From the NCBI RefSeq assembly GCF_037975245.1, contig NC_092562.1:30640054-30704053 (forward strand): a stretch of 64,000 nucleotides of DNA, written 5' to 3'. The notes beneath the pieces were generated by a model that worked only from the letters and a program-made list of their open reading frames with translations, did no database searches and was not told the origin of the DNA. Below are positions 22,339 to 34,167 of this stretch, piece after piece (the first letter of the stretch is position 1; each line of letters opens with the position of its first letter). A program made the translations under genes and the position numbers. The DNA comes from Apostichopus japonicus (Eukaryota; Echinodermata; Holothuroidea; Aspidochirotida; Stichopodidae).

Positions 22339-25300
22339 CTGCAAATTTAGAGCAAAACAATCACATGTAAGTAAACATGTTAAAGACTTGAAATTTGGGA
22401 GGAGAGAGACTGTTGAATATTTTATCTTTGAAAACATGCCAAATGGGTACATTTAAAAAAAACTTTATGTTGTCATCACTTAACAGATCAACTCAGTAGT
22501 AAAAGTAAACCAAGAGTACGGGGAGACTCTAAATTCCAACAAAGGGGGCCCAGCTATTGATATCATCAATTATTTTGCGTATTTATTCTATTTTAGAAGG
22601 GGGCTCAACCCCCTGAAAAACAAAGCCTCCTTTTATGCAGCACTGTTCAATTTGACATTTTGGTGTCATGTACAAGAATTGCTTTAATCAAAGGACTGAT
22701 GGCAAAAGGGTAACTTTAAAAGAAAAACAGGAAATTTTAGTTGATTCTGTCTGCATATGTACAGTACATTATGAATGGACATTTTGTGATTTTATTTTTT
22801 GTATTAATTTTATTTTCCACCATGATCTGATGAATGATTGCATTGGTGCCATAGTACCTAAATTCATTTAATAATTTTTGATTTTCAACATGTGTTATGT
22901 AACATGTAATCACTGTAAGTATTCTTTACAAGTGGATGCGTCCGTGTTCGGAGTAATTGGTAATTGAAATAATAGGCACTCTGATGGCAAAACCTAAGCT
23001 ATACCTAAACCATTGATAGATAAAATTATCTGGTAAAGTGCACTTGTAGGTACTACACATTTTAAATGCAGATATGTCTCTTAAAATGTTTGCTCATGAC
23101 TCATATATTTGAGCTGTTTGTCAACTACTGCAAAAAGAACTCTTAAAGAAGCTCCGAGACAGTATTGCTACTTATCAGGATAATCAGTTCCTTGCTTTTT
23201 CTTCTTCACAGTTTGATTCTTTAACGCTTTTCCCTCATCCAGTTTTAAAAGTCATATAATTTTACAAAAAGGTGAAGCTGTGCAAGTTTAATATACATCA
23301 AATTGGTTAACTAATAGTAACCAAAGAAATAAGGGGTGGTATTAAGAAGCACACACTTGCAAAAGAAACTGAAAAATTTCTTGCCTCTGAGCATGCTGGA
23401 ACCAGAATTAGAGAAATATCCTCTTGCAGGAGACCAGGGATTGCCAGGAAAGCAGCTTTGTTTGATGTGTCTGCAATAGTAAAAGAGAAAAGTGATTGGA
23501 AAAGAAAAGTGATTGTTGAAACCTGGCTTTAAAAAATCATATGTTAAATCTATCAATTATAACAGAATAACCAGTTATACCAACACCAAATATCATAACA
23601 ATGCCACAAACCTGATTATCACTTTGTTTTGGAAGAGATTTTGTAATTCATTTTGTAGAGCTGTGAACATTTAGTAGAGTTACTAAATGTTTACACTCAA
23701 GAAAAAATCAGAAATTCAGCGTGTTACACTGCGTTTAGTAACCAAGTATTCCATACAATCAGTCACTGGAACGATTACTAGGCCCATTGTCATCCAGGGG
23801 GCGCCGGGAGCTTTCCGAGAAGGCAGGAGGGGGGCAGCTGTTTCAAATGGGCACTTACTTTCTGAAACTGCAAATAACAAAAATGAAACTACCCAATTGT
23901 CTCTTCCTCTATTTACCCTTTTAATTCTACTGTGCTAATTACTTTGAGGCGTAGAACCCTTTGTTCTGTGGATCTCCTTTGTCTCTTCAGGAATCTCATT
24001 AACAAGCATTTGTGACCATAGGCGGAGGTATGCGCTCTACCGAGTGCCCATTGTCTTTATATATATTTATTTAGTGCAGTTACAAACGTTTCAGATGAAC
24101 ACTAATCTGCTACAGCTCTATTTTACCCTGAATATTTTCAGATACTGTTTTTTTTTTTTAATTCACTGTTAGACTTCAACTGTACAAGAGAACTATGAAA
24201 TGTTTTTCCTTTTTTTTTATATATATAACCAAGCCATCCAAATTTAATTAAGCATTGTTGATCTTGTTCCCTTAATGTTAATATATCATCACCGCAAACA
24301 TGGACATGGACATCAACACCAAAACAGGCCTTACAGACAGGTCACTGCAGCAAAGGGGAAAATGAACAGAGCAAAGTGTCATGTAACTGTTAAAGGAAGA
24401 ATTTATTGTTTATTTACAATACCTTTTATCTTCTGCTCTTCACGATATCCTTCCATTTCAGTGGTAGCCTCCATGAAAAAAGCATGTGGTGCTCTCTTTC
24501 CTTTGCAGGCCTTGATGAGTCCAGACGCATATCTTCCCAGGCCAGCACGGAGCGAATTAAAAAAAGTAACCTCTCCATCCTGTATGCGATTCATCTCTGT
24601 CAAAAGCTAAAAGAAAATGGTTGATTTTAAGATACAGCAACATACTAAAATTGCAACACTTCCTAAATGTTCCCCCCAATTGGTATTGATACATGAACAA
24701 AATATAGCTAACCCCTCTGGTACCCATTTCAGTTGAGTGGACTGAAGCAATGAATGTTGATGCAATGGTTGGAAATGATGGCCTTCTTGATTATAACATG
24801 TTGCTGTGCAGGAAATGTAAACACCCACTGGCACTCGAAAAATAACACAGATAACACCAATTTTTTCCATCTTTTGCGGAGTTGGTTGTTTTTTTAAGTA
24901 ACACTAACAAGAAATGGTTTACCCTACATTCCTGCAGTTTCCAATATTTGTCCCAATACTTGGCAAACAATCCCAACCATTTCCATTAATTTGCATATCA
25001 AATAATACACTCAATTTTAACAAAAGATATTTTTTGGAAATATTTTAAGTGAAGTACTGCATTATTTAGACAGGGCCAGAAATCTATTGGCAAGTTAGAA
25101 CCAACACACTTAACAGACAATTTTTTTTGTAAGAAAGCTATCTTTCCGCACGGTCTAAGACCCAGGCTCCCATTTAGATAGTGTGTAACAATGTTCCCAC
25201 ATAACACTTTTCACTCACTAGTTGGCTACTTATGCAAATGAATATAACACAGTGCATATGCATCAAAAAATGGATGTGTTAATTGGCATGATTAAGACCT

Positions 25301-28300
25301 CTTAATAAAAGGAATATTCCTATTTATTTTCATAAATTTAAATTTAAGACAGGGAACATTTAAAAAGAAACTGTGTCAATATCTTATTCTGTTTAAAATT
25401 TACAAACTTTTTAGGACTTTTCATTTAGGAAAACCACAAGGTAGATTGGCAACATCTGTGATGTCATGTTAGCACTTTCAGGAAATTTCTTTGAAACACA
25501 AATTGACATTTATCCTTACTAAACTAACTAAACAAGATATATTCACTTGGATGTCATCAAATAACCATGGGTACTTGCTCTTGATATCTGCGAGGGATGG
25601 AGTCTGGGGGGAAGAAATAATCCACGTCCTTCTGTCAGCCAACGTCAGTGCCATTGACTGACTTACTCCTCGAAAGTCTGGCTGCCTTTTACGTTTTTCA
25701 TCCTGAAGCCAACAAATGTGTCCATCAATGGATGCATCGTCTTCTGTTTCAGGGCGGTTCGGGAGATAGTTTTTCATACCCCATTGAGGTGGTGCTGCTG
25801 GTGATTCTGGTGCGGACTTTGGTTTCCTTGCTACTTTTAATTTCTTTTTTTGCACAGCCGCAATTTCAAATGCCACCCGCTTTCTGAAGTTCTGAAACTT
25901 ATATTGCAGCCTATGCTTCCACAGCATCTGGAAGAAAGAATTGTAAAAGGAATATTGTGAGGATTAGGATAGAAAAAAATAAAGGTTACACGGACAATGT
26001 ACAAACTAACAGTAAAATATCTCTTAGCTTACGCAATGTTGAACAGTAAAACTTATATAGATTCAAAAACTAAGAGGATTAAGAAATGTTTCAAGCAACC
26101 TAATCAACTCTGCAGTTTATGTTGTGAGTTAAGTTCAAACTTCACTGCAGTATATCATTCTGCTTCTGATAAGTTTTGTCCATGTTGACATTAATTTAAA
26201 GAGTAGTTATTTTTCTACTTCAATCCAAACAGTTTTGTTAAACACAATATTTCACACACTCAATACACATTACCCTCGGCCATGCAAAAAAAAATTGTTT
26301 CCTGTAAAATTCTTAGATTGAAAAATCTCATGAGTGAGAGAGGAAAATTTGTTTTCCCTTTTTTTTTTAACATGACAGCCAAAGAAAGTACAGTAAAACA
26401 AGAGCCCAAGGGCATTGTGGTTCCTTGCATAGGGGTCTATGACAATACACATAATATTATCAAGCAAGATTGGGCTCAAATAGTCTATATACTCAATAAG
26501 TAATTGTGGTCCTACATGTACCCATAAAGTAACCAACACTATAGCCAACACTTTTGTGATCACAAATTGTGATCAGATTTTTGATCGGAAAGCACTTTTG
26601 AGATCTGAATATGGCATCGAAAATCTAAGAAATATAGGGTCACCTACAAGCTGGTCAACAGATATGATAACATTGGTGACCTCAAATCACATGACTGTTA
26701 AGTTTGAAATTGTTCCACCACCCATTCACAACTTGTCCCAAAATATCAACCATGTCACACCTTGGCATTGGGAGTTTATTGCATTGTATTTCAAAAAATT
26801 AACTGTGAACTTGTATACATAACTTCACACACAAAGGTCACCCGGGGGTCAACCAATGGACATTTTTTATTGGTGACACGTGAATATACCATCAAAACTA
26901 TAAAAATTCAAACAATTTTTTCTTTGCCCAAATAGCAGTTTCTTAAAATGAATTGACCTTTGGTGACCTTGGATCACATGACCATCAATTTTGAAAATAT
27001 ACCCCTATACCATTTCCAACTTGTCCCAAAATATCAACCCTGACACACCTTGGCACTGGGAGTTATTGCATTAAATGTCTGAAAATTTACTTTGACCTTG
27101 TATAACTTCGCACACCAAGGTCACACAGGGTTCAACCAATTGACATTTATGATCACAAGGTACTTTTTATGATCACAAGGTACTTAAAGGTCACCAGCGG
27201 TCAAATTGAGGTCAAGGGTCACCCAGATGCGGGTTGACAATTGGATTACATTGAAGCAACTCCCAAACCCTAACAGACAATTCGTTCTCAAGTGATCGCA
27301 AAAATACTAGTTTTTTATCATTAATTGACCTTTGGTGACCTTGGATCACATGAATGTTAAGTTTCCAAATGTTCCTCTAACCAGTTCACAACTTGTCCCA
27401 AAATATCAACCTTGTCGCACATTGGCACTGGGCGTCATTGCAGTTTTAATATTTTTGTTTTTTGGACCATAACTGACCTTTGTGGGCACCAAAAACAATA
27501 GGGCACACCTTCTCCATATGACAGATCTATAGTCCAAGTTTGGCCTTACTCCAATTTTCCCTTATTGAGATAGAGCGTACCCAAGCAAGTGTCACAGATG
27601 CACACACACATACACACACCCAGACACACGCCAACCTGACTGCATAGGTTCCTTTTGCTAAAGCAAGGAACCAAAAATTGATATATGGATACTCAGGTAT
27701 AATACAGTATTTCCAGCCACAAAATAGTATGTATTGATAACAATGCCAAAATCTACATTTTTGAATGAATGCTTTCCAAATCATAGAAAAAAATATTCCT
27801 TCATTCTTAAATATTATATGTAAAATGTTTATAGAGATAAGGTTCAGAAGTAACAAAACTCTTTACTTTAATTACATTTAATCCAAATTAATTGCAACTT
27901 CAAGGACTAGTGAGAGTATAAATGATCTCATTCAGTATGCCTTATGTGCAAGCACTGTGACTGCCATATATCAATGATATGATATGAATGATATGCTTGT
28001 TGTATTTAAGACTAAGCTGCAAAACATTATTTCATTGGACAAAATTGTTGCTGGCCCTGACACAACTTGTCTTATGGTTGTCCAGATCAGTAACAAGATT
28101 TGTTGAACACTCCCTAAGGCTTTTAATATTGCTTTGTCAGAAAAATGGAAATATTACCTTCAGATTACCAACTGGCATATTGTCTTGTGGAGTCTTCATG
28201 GAAGGGTACTTCACAAACAATTTGGTGATAATTTCATCGTACTGTGCCTTGGACGGATAGCTATGAAAAAAATATAAACTGTAGTCATGCATCAAGTTCA

Positions 28301-30351
28301 CATACGGATAAATTGCATACTCCTACAAATGAAGGTTATATAATGTAGTTTCGTCCTTTAATAGCCAACAGCATATCAACAGCACACCTTGGAGGAAGAG
28401 TTAGAGATGGTGTATATTTGTTGCATGTTTGCTACACAGGGCTCTAGTGGGTAAATCAGGGGGCTGAGCCTTGAAGGTCCCTGTTTTCCGGAGTATAGTC
28501 TGACTTGCTTGACTCCACTGGCAGCACATCGGGATCATGCTGCATATATTTCTGAGTTTGGACAATTTCTGAGGATTAACCATTTAACAACAAGCACATC
28601 TGGGAGGCATATTTGCTACAGAGGGCATTAGAGGGTTAACACCAAACAATCGGACCTTTGGCATGTATTTGTATAAAACCAATTTGCTTTAATTAGCAGG
28701 AAATTTACCCATATTTTTTAACATGTGAAAAATATACATGTACTGTACTACTGTAGGAGATAAATGTGTGCAGAAATAGTCATGAATTTGAAGGGTACCA
28801 TAAAGGAACAAAAGGAATGCAGTGTACTTACTAGATACCATACTTTTCTGTAACCTCTTTATAAATGCTGTCCAAAAAGAGGCTCCTCTCTGCTACGTTC
28901 ATGGTGTATCCACCACTTTTGAGCTTAGATTCTATTGTTGGAGGTTGTACTGGGATCTGAAATTTAGTTATCCATCCAGAATGAAATGACACAGGTGAAG
29001 TAGGATGGGGAGACACAAGGGAAGAAGTTAAGGGTGCAGCAGGTAAGGATGGTGGGTCATCAGCACTGGAAGAAGTGGAAGGCTGTTCGATTGAGACTGG
29101 GGTTGAATATGCATTTGGTGTTGGTGGTGGAGATGGCGAGTTCGGCGTTAACAGCGAAAAGTCAGAATTGTCACGTAAGAAGTCACTGCCGGCTGTATAG
29201 TCAAGTTGAGATACTGTGGATCTGTGAAATGATAGAGCAGTAATACTGTAAGGTTGAGATGGCTAACAGCTAAAAAGTGTTACTTACCATACACATCTTT
29301 TCAACGATTGGACTTTTGACCAAACAGATGCTTCTATTTGGAAATGTGATAACTTTGTGTACATACAGACAATATCAACTACATACATCTTAATTACATT
29401 TTGCCCCATTTTTCATTGATATACAAATGTAATTGCATTGGGAGTCAATGTAGAAACAAGTAGTGTGTGGGAAGAGATTTTCTGTCATAGGAAGCTTCAT
29501 TGCATTATTTAGGATGTTAAAAGTGAGGTTAATGGAAATCTGAACATCTGCCATGTTTGAATCCTATATGGCATATAGATGTGCAATGTCTCATGGATCA
29601 TTTTCACGTTTGCCCATGCCCTCCACTCACACATCACACCCAGCCCAAAAAATTAAATCAGCTCAAAGTATGCAGTTGGTGGGCCATCTCCATATAAGAT
29701 ACAATGATGTTGAAAATTAAATAGTGCTTCACTGCCTTCATACAGTAGGCTGTTACACATCAAAAATAACTGAATGTGTAACCTTTGGAGCGGTCACTTC
29801 AAAAGGGATATGTCTCAACTGTACCTTTTCTACTGTAGATACATGTAAATTATGAGATGATATTAACAAATACAAATACATAATTAACAAAGTATGTAGA
29901 ATCTATTGTCGACAGTAAAAGCTAAATATTACAGAAAGAAAGTAAATTTATTGCACAAATATTGACAATAATTGAATAAGATGTTACCAAAAACAATCAT
30001 TGTTGTTTATTCTACATAAACACAAAAGGTATATCAAAATGAACTTACCCACTGTCACTAATTTCTGCATTTATACTGTCTTCTGCATTATTAATTGTAA
30101 CTGGAAAAGTGGCAGGTTGCTCTTGTCCTTTAACAACTCTCAGTTTGGCAGGCCCATAGAACAACTCACCATCTTCAATGTCAACATAGTCACTGAAATC
30201 TCTATCATAGAGTTGAAGAATCAATTCTGATCCACCCAAACCAAAAGTTTTCACTGCAGCAGCATGAAGTTCTGACTTTGATGCCCCTACGTCATTGGAT
30301 TCAATCTCAACTTTTTTGTTATTTGGTCCAAATATGAGTAGAAATTTGTGA
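22048..30351 (-). CDS. Spliced transposon-partner protein with ubiquitin-like N-terminal segment
   Basis: Seven exons are recognised: 30049-30351, 28832-29221, 28158-28260, 25547-25927, 24423-24606, about 23357-23470 and 22048-22338. The joins of exons 1-5 are phase-consistent. The order is: an HKFLLIFGPNNKKVEIES...LQLYDRDFSDYVDIEDGE beta-grasp-like segment (ubiquitin/PB1/CIDE-N-like by eye), a Ser/Thr/Pro-rich linker, a helical segment ending KYGIYYPSKAQYDEIITK, a basic LWKHRLQYKFQNFRKR segment, a D(R)R plus SLADIKSKYPWLF segment, and a C-terminal FYVFNFFYPSSISKS region ending in a stop at 22048. I recall similar multi-exon proteins in fish and invertebrates labelled SAMD3-like, but cannot confirm this. 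The first exon and start codon are not found. Being inside the CACTA-like ends, it may be the accessory factor of the element. Confidence 0.7.
23357..23470 (-). CDS. Partner gene exon (3' border uncertain)
   Basis: Acceptor ATTGCAG joins in phase. It reads TSNKAAFLAIPGLLQED. A donor at GTTTCT (after 23369) would keep phase with the last exon; the stronger-looking GTGTGT at 23356 would not, so an unseen exon is also possible. Confidence 0.5.
24423..24606 (-). CDS. Partner gene exon
   Basis: Acceptor TTTTAG and donor GTATTG. It reads LLTEMNRIQDGEVTFFNSL then GLIKACKGKRAPHAFF. Open throughout. Confidence 0.7.
25547..25927 (-). CDS. Partner gene exon: basic region
   Basis: Acceptor CTTCCAG; donor probably GTGAAT. 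It begins MLWKHRLQYKFQNFRKRV, has Lys/Pro-rich low complexity, then NYLPNRPETEDDASIDGH and ADRRTWIIS and KSKYPWLFDD. Confidence 0.78.
26560..27680. repeat. GACCTTTGGTGACC-type tandem repeat with (CA)n end
   Basis: Three long units contain GGTGACCTYRRATCACATGA and AACTTGTCCCAAAATATCAA at about 26673, 26961 and 27335. They are followed by a CACACA tract (27600-27635) and the near-palindrome GGTTCCTTTTGC...GCAAGGAACC (27649-27674). It lies in an intron of the partner gene. A similar unit/CA-tract arrangement occurs at 54.7-55.3 kb. Confidence 0.75.
28158..28260 (-). CDS. Partner gene exon
   Basis: Acceptor TTTCATAG and donor GTAATA. It reads YPSKAQYDEIITKLFVKYPS and ends VGNLK. Its first base completes a Tyr codon from the previous exon. 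Confidence 0.8.
28832..29221 (-). CDS. Partner gene exon: Pro/Ser-rich linker and helix
   Basis: Acceptor TTTCACAG and donor GTAAGT. A low-complexity SPSPPPTPNAYSTP-type linker is followed by ERSLFLDSIYKEVTEKYGI. The frame is open for 130 codons. Confidence 0.78.
30049..30351 (-). CDS. Partner gene exon: ubiquitin-like segment
   Basis: Acceptor ATTTTCAG and donor GTAAGT. It carries hydrophobic beta-strand-like stretches and LYDRDFSDYVDIEDGE, ends in an acidic Asn/Ser-rich linker, and leaves two bases for the next exon. Confidence 0.75.
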
Positions 30352-31577
30352 CTGAAAATTAAACAAGTCCAAAATAAAGTTATCATCTCTAAAAAAGCGA
30401 CAAAGTAGCAATTGTCTTTTTAACGCCACTTACACCAGTATCAAACATGTTTGAGCATAGTCTCAAAGTCACAAGTGCATTTCACATATTTTTCCATTCA
30501 AATGAAGTTGATGAAAAGGAAATTACTGTCTATACTACTGTATTTTACTTTTCAGTAGACACATAACGATTTTACTTATGTTATGCTTGCAATAAAATTG
30601 ATGTTACAGTACATTTGCTGTGTAAGAACAGTCAACACACTTGAACTTCAAAGTTAAACAAATGCCAATGATATGTACTGCACAAAAAAATACAAGGACC
30701 TCTTTTTACGTGGTAGTACTAACAACACGGCACTGAATGCGAAATCAAATACTAACTGACCAAGATTCGATCCAACCCGCTTGCAAAAGTATGTCTGTAT
30801 GTTCTGCACACTGTGCAATAAAATACAAGGACTACTACAGAACATCTGCATAGGCAGAGTTGGAAAAAGTTTAAACAATTCTTGCATTTCAAATTCACAA
30901 TCGCATAAAAATTACCAAAAAGATCATAAGGGCAAATTTTTATGGAACTAGCATTGATGTTCTCGAACAGAATACCTTCACAAAATTGACTAAACTTTTT
31001 AAGGAAATTGTCAGATTCTTTCTGTCATTCAATTGAAATATGGCATAAATCGGACAGCACCAAACAAATTGTAAAATTATTGCAGCGCAGAAATGTTGCA
31101 TTTATCATAACACACATGCTTCACACAAACGCATGTGTGCCCTTTTTTTTAAAAAGCTGAAGAGACTACCTTTTCAATTATATAATCTAAATATAATCTA
31201 AATAAAATATGCAAAACTTGTTAGCATGAACTTAGAACTGTCTGGTTATTGAAATTCGGGGCTGTATAATTGGATAAATCTTTTAGCTACCATCCATTTG
31301 TTGAATGATAATTAGATAGTAGGGATATGATGTTAGGTCTTGTTAACAATCAGGATGCTTACAACCAAAAATTGGATACTAGGTGTGGTAGAATCTTCCA
31401 TCTATACAGATTATATCACTAAGAACCTCAGCAATACAAAATTAGCAAAAACATTTTAATACTAAATGCGTAAACAAATTAAAACTGTAGTACTTCAGTT
31501 TAAGCAAAGTGCAATCATACACACTCAACTAATAGAGCTTTAGTTTGCAGTTTTGCTCAGGTCTATGTTTAGAAACA

Positions 31578-33983
31578 CTAAAGTACAAAATTATGCCTCA
31601 GTGTTATAAGCTCCATGTTTCTAGTCTGATATACCCCAAGTGGGTAAGAATCAAAAAGATCTGAACATTTCTTAAACACAAACTTGCAGCCAAAACATAC
31701 ATTAAAAGCATGAACATGAGAAATATACTGTACTCTTTCACTCATGCGGCACAATAAAAACACCTCATCAGTTATAAGGAAACACATGTCAATTTTTCCG
31801 AAACTCCCTTCTTCAACAGCAACGGCTAAGCCTTTGGAATAGAATGAACCATTGTAACAAACTTTACCAACAGAATACACAGATTCATTACCACCAACTA
31901 AAAGCAATACTTGCGCTTGTATTGTTTGTGGCAAAAGCCGGACAGGGTACAGATCACCCTTGGAGTGAGTTAGAGCATCTTCTGTGAGGAAGTTTTGGGA
32001 TCCATGATAGGTGGCTTGCATATACTCATGACGGGTAGCAAGAGTTTTGCACACATTTTTTCGATTCTTTGAAGTTCTAGCTATTTCTTTAAAGTAATTG
32101 TGCTTCCCTTCAAACCTCAATGTCCATGTGTTGATGAGTGGGCCATATTGCAACAGCATTTCAGGGTAATGAACCAAGTAGTGTGCTTTGGGTTTCATTG
32201 ATACATGTGGAAACGCTTCAAAATACATTGTCAAAAATTCCTCAATTAGATCAGCTAAAAATATTGTCAATGCCCTAGTCACTTTCTTTGACATGCAATA
32301 CTGTACGACATCTAACAATTTCAATAATACTTGCCATTCCTTACTATCTTGGGGAATGAAAGAACCGACCATTAAAGGTAACAAACGACAGAGACACAGA
32401 GCTTGACAGGCAGTTTGCTTAACTTTAAAAGTTTGAATCTTGTCAGACATCAAAGAAGGTTTATTAGTGCAATCAGAACCTTCATAAGGAAATTTTTTTA
32501 TCTGTTCATTAAGATCACTTAATGTAAAAAATTGTTGAGTAACACAATACTTGACAACCTCTGCAATGACTTCAGGGATTACCCCTTCAAATAGATCATG
32601 GGCAATGTCTGGTGGACTGCCTTCCACAACATGAAAAAACTGTAATTCATTGAGGCAAGAAGACTGCTTGATTCCATATAGTGTAAAGAGGGCAGGGTTG
32701 GTCTGTACTGCAACTGCTTGCAGTTCATATGCTTCTTTGGTTCTCATTTGCAAATTATCAGATCGAAAATGATTCTTCTGATCAGCTTTAATTACATTAC
32801 AAAATCTACATATCCTCCCATGATTGAAATGTGTTTGAAATCCACCTAAATCATGAGCGGCCAAGTTATCTGCCACTAAGAAAGAAACAGTTCCATGAAA
32901 AGTATATTCAATTCCATCTTTCAAAATTTGAATACCATTTTGCTCAAGAATCTTGAGATCGGAAATAAGTGGCTGGAGTATACTTTCATAACCATATTTT
33001 TTGACATAAATGGTAGGGCACAAAATCACTGACTGAATAGTTCTTAATTTAGAGCGATGCATGGGTGGTAAATTCCCCAGAACAAAGTACAGCACACAAA
33101 ATTTCAGTAAATGAACATGTGTCCCTAATGGATTTGCAACAGTGAAATCGTCACAGTACAGTTGAATTTGAAGGCTATTTGGCTGCTTTGAGAATAGCTC
33201 GTTATCATGAAACCTTACACCATCACAGAAGTCCCCCAGAATATCTCCATCTGGAGAGGAATGCCCATTAATTACTTCACTGAATACATCATCAAATTTC
33301 AACAAGGCCTTTAAAGTTTGAAGAATAGGAATATATTGCATAGTATGCACCTTGGCAGTTACATTATCTCTGCCTAATTCATATTCACAAGGTTTAACTA
33401 CACCAAACTCATTTGCTACATATTTCTGTAGGTTAAGGGCAGTTGAGAAATTATGTAGTGCATGTTCAAATTCACTCTCTTGTAAGACATTGTCTAAACC
33501 AGACTGCTTCAAGACATCAATATTAGTATTTGTTCTTTGTAACACATTATGCAAGTCCTCTGTCATCTTTTCCCTACACATTTTAAGAATGTCGACACAT
33601 TCATTTGCAACAAATGTACAAGCAGCTTGTGGTATCTTATGAATTTCTCTAAGCTTCAACAAAAACATTGAAACTTCCCTATTAACATCAATATCTACAG
33701 CGTCGTCTGCATTAGCATGATTTTCTTCGATTGGCAATTGGTCATCATTTTCAACACCATTATCATTTATCACATCAGCATTTGTTACTTCAAGCCAAAA
33801 TAGTTCATGTTTGAGGCGTATATGGCGACGATATGTTCTAACATTGGAATAATTCTTTGCACAACCATTAATTCCACATACAATTCTAAAATTTGGATTA
33901 TTTCCATGAACAAACCTATAATGTTTCATTAAAGTTTCAAACTTCACAGTGTTAAAAATACAGTAACAACAATTAAATCGCAT
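31578..33983 (-). CDS. CACTA-like transposase with two C2H2 fingers
   Basis: An uninterrupted intronless frame of 801 residues from ATG at 33983 to TAG. The frame is also open upstream through a TATTTAG acceptor-like site at about 34005, so an upstream exon is possible. Two C2H2 fingers lie at about residues 5-27 and 36-59 (CxxC..HxxxxH and C-x4-C..HxxxxH). An acidic linker follows, then a core with DDFTVANPLG (about 278), YFVLGNLPPMHRSKL (about 299), SFLVADNLAAHDLGGF (about 367), RICRFC (about 391), PPDIAHDLFEGV (about 457) and KPKAHYLVHYPEM...RFEGKHNYFKE (about 597-633). The order resembles CACTA Transposase_21 proteins (acidic residues, CxxC, H-D-LFE, late His/Phe-rich block). The assignment of the catalytic triad is inference. 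It could act in the nucleus on the element ends. No in-frame stop, so it may still be functional. Confidence 0.8.
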   Translation of the reverse strand: MRFNCCYCIFNTVKFETLMKHYRFVHGNNPNFRIVCGINGCAKNYSNVRTYRRHIRLKHELFWLEVTNADVINDNGVENDDQLPIEENHANADDAVDIDVNREVSMFLLKLREIHKIPQAACTFVANECVDILKMCREKMTEDLHNVLQRTNTNIDVLKQSGLDNVLQESEFEHALHNFSTALNLQKYVANEFGVVKPCEYELGRDNVTAKVHTMQYIPILQTLKALLKFDDVFSEVINGHSSPDGDILGDFCDGVRFHDNELFSKQPNSLQIQLYCDDFTVANPLGTHVHLLKFCVLYFVLGNLPPMHRSKLRTIQSVILCPTIYVKKYGYESILQPLISDLKILEQNGIQILKDGIEYTFHGTVSFLVADNLAAHDLGGFQTHFNHGRICRFCNVIKADQKNHFRSDNLQMRTKEAYELQAVAVQTNPALFTLYGIKQSSCLNELQFFHVVEGSPPDIAHDLFEGVIPEVIAEVVKYCVTQQFFTLSDLNEQIKKFPYEGSDCTNKPSLMSDKIQTFKVKQTACQALCLCRLLPLMVGSFIPQDSKEWQVLLKLLDVVQYCMSKKVTRALTIFLADLIEEFLTMYFEAFPHVSMKPKAHYLVHYPEMLLQYGPLINTWTLRFEGKHNYFKEIARTSKNRKNVCKTLATRHEYMQATYHGSQNFLTEDALTHSKGDLYPVRLLPQTIQAQVLLLVGGNESVYSVGKVCYNGSFYSKGLAVAVEEGSFGKIDMCFLITDEVFLLCRMSERVQYISHVHAFNVCFGCKFVFKKCSDLFDSYPLGVYQTRNMELITLRHNFVL

Positions 33984-34167
33984 TTCTGTAGCAAATAGTT
34001 TCACTAAATACAGGAAATTTGTGATTTAATGCACATGTGACTTTGAGAAAATGTATGTAATTTGTTCAAAACCTGATAATTTTGGAACCAATGCAGGCAT
34101 GAGTAACCCTGTTAAGAAATAAGTAAAAAACAAATTTAAATGCAATGGATGGGTAAATACCTGGCTG

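Noticed and set aside
30654..30887. Possible first exon of the partner gene
   Set aside because: The frame has no splice donor in a matching phase and no domain; it does not extend the ubiquitin-like segment.
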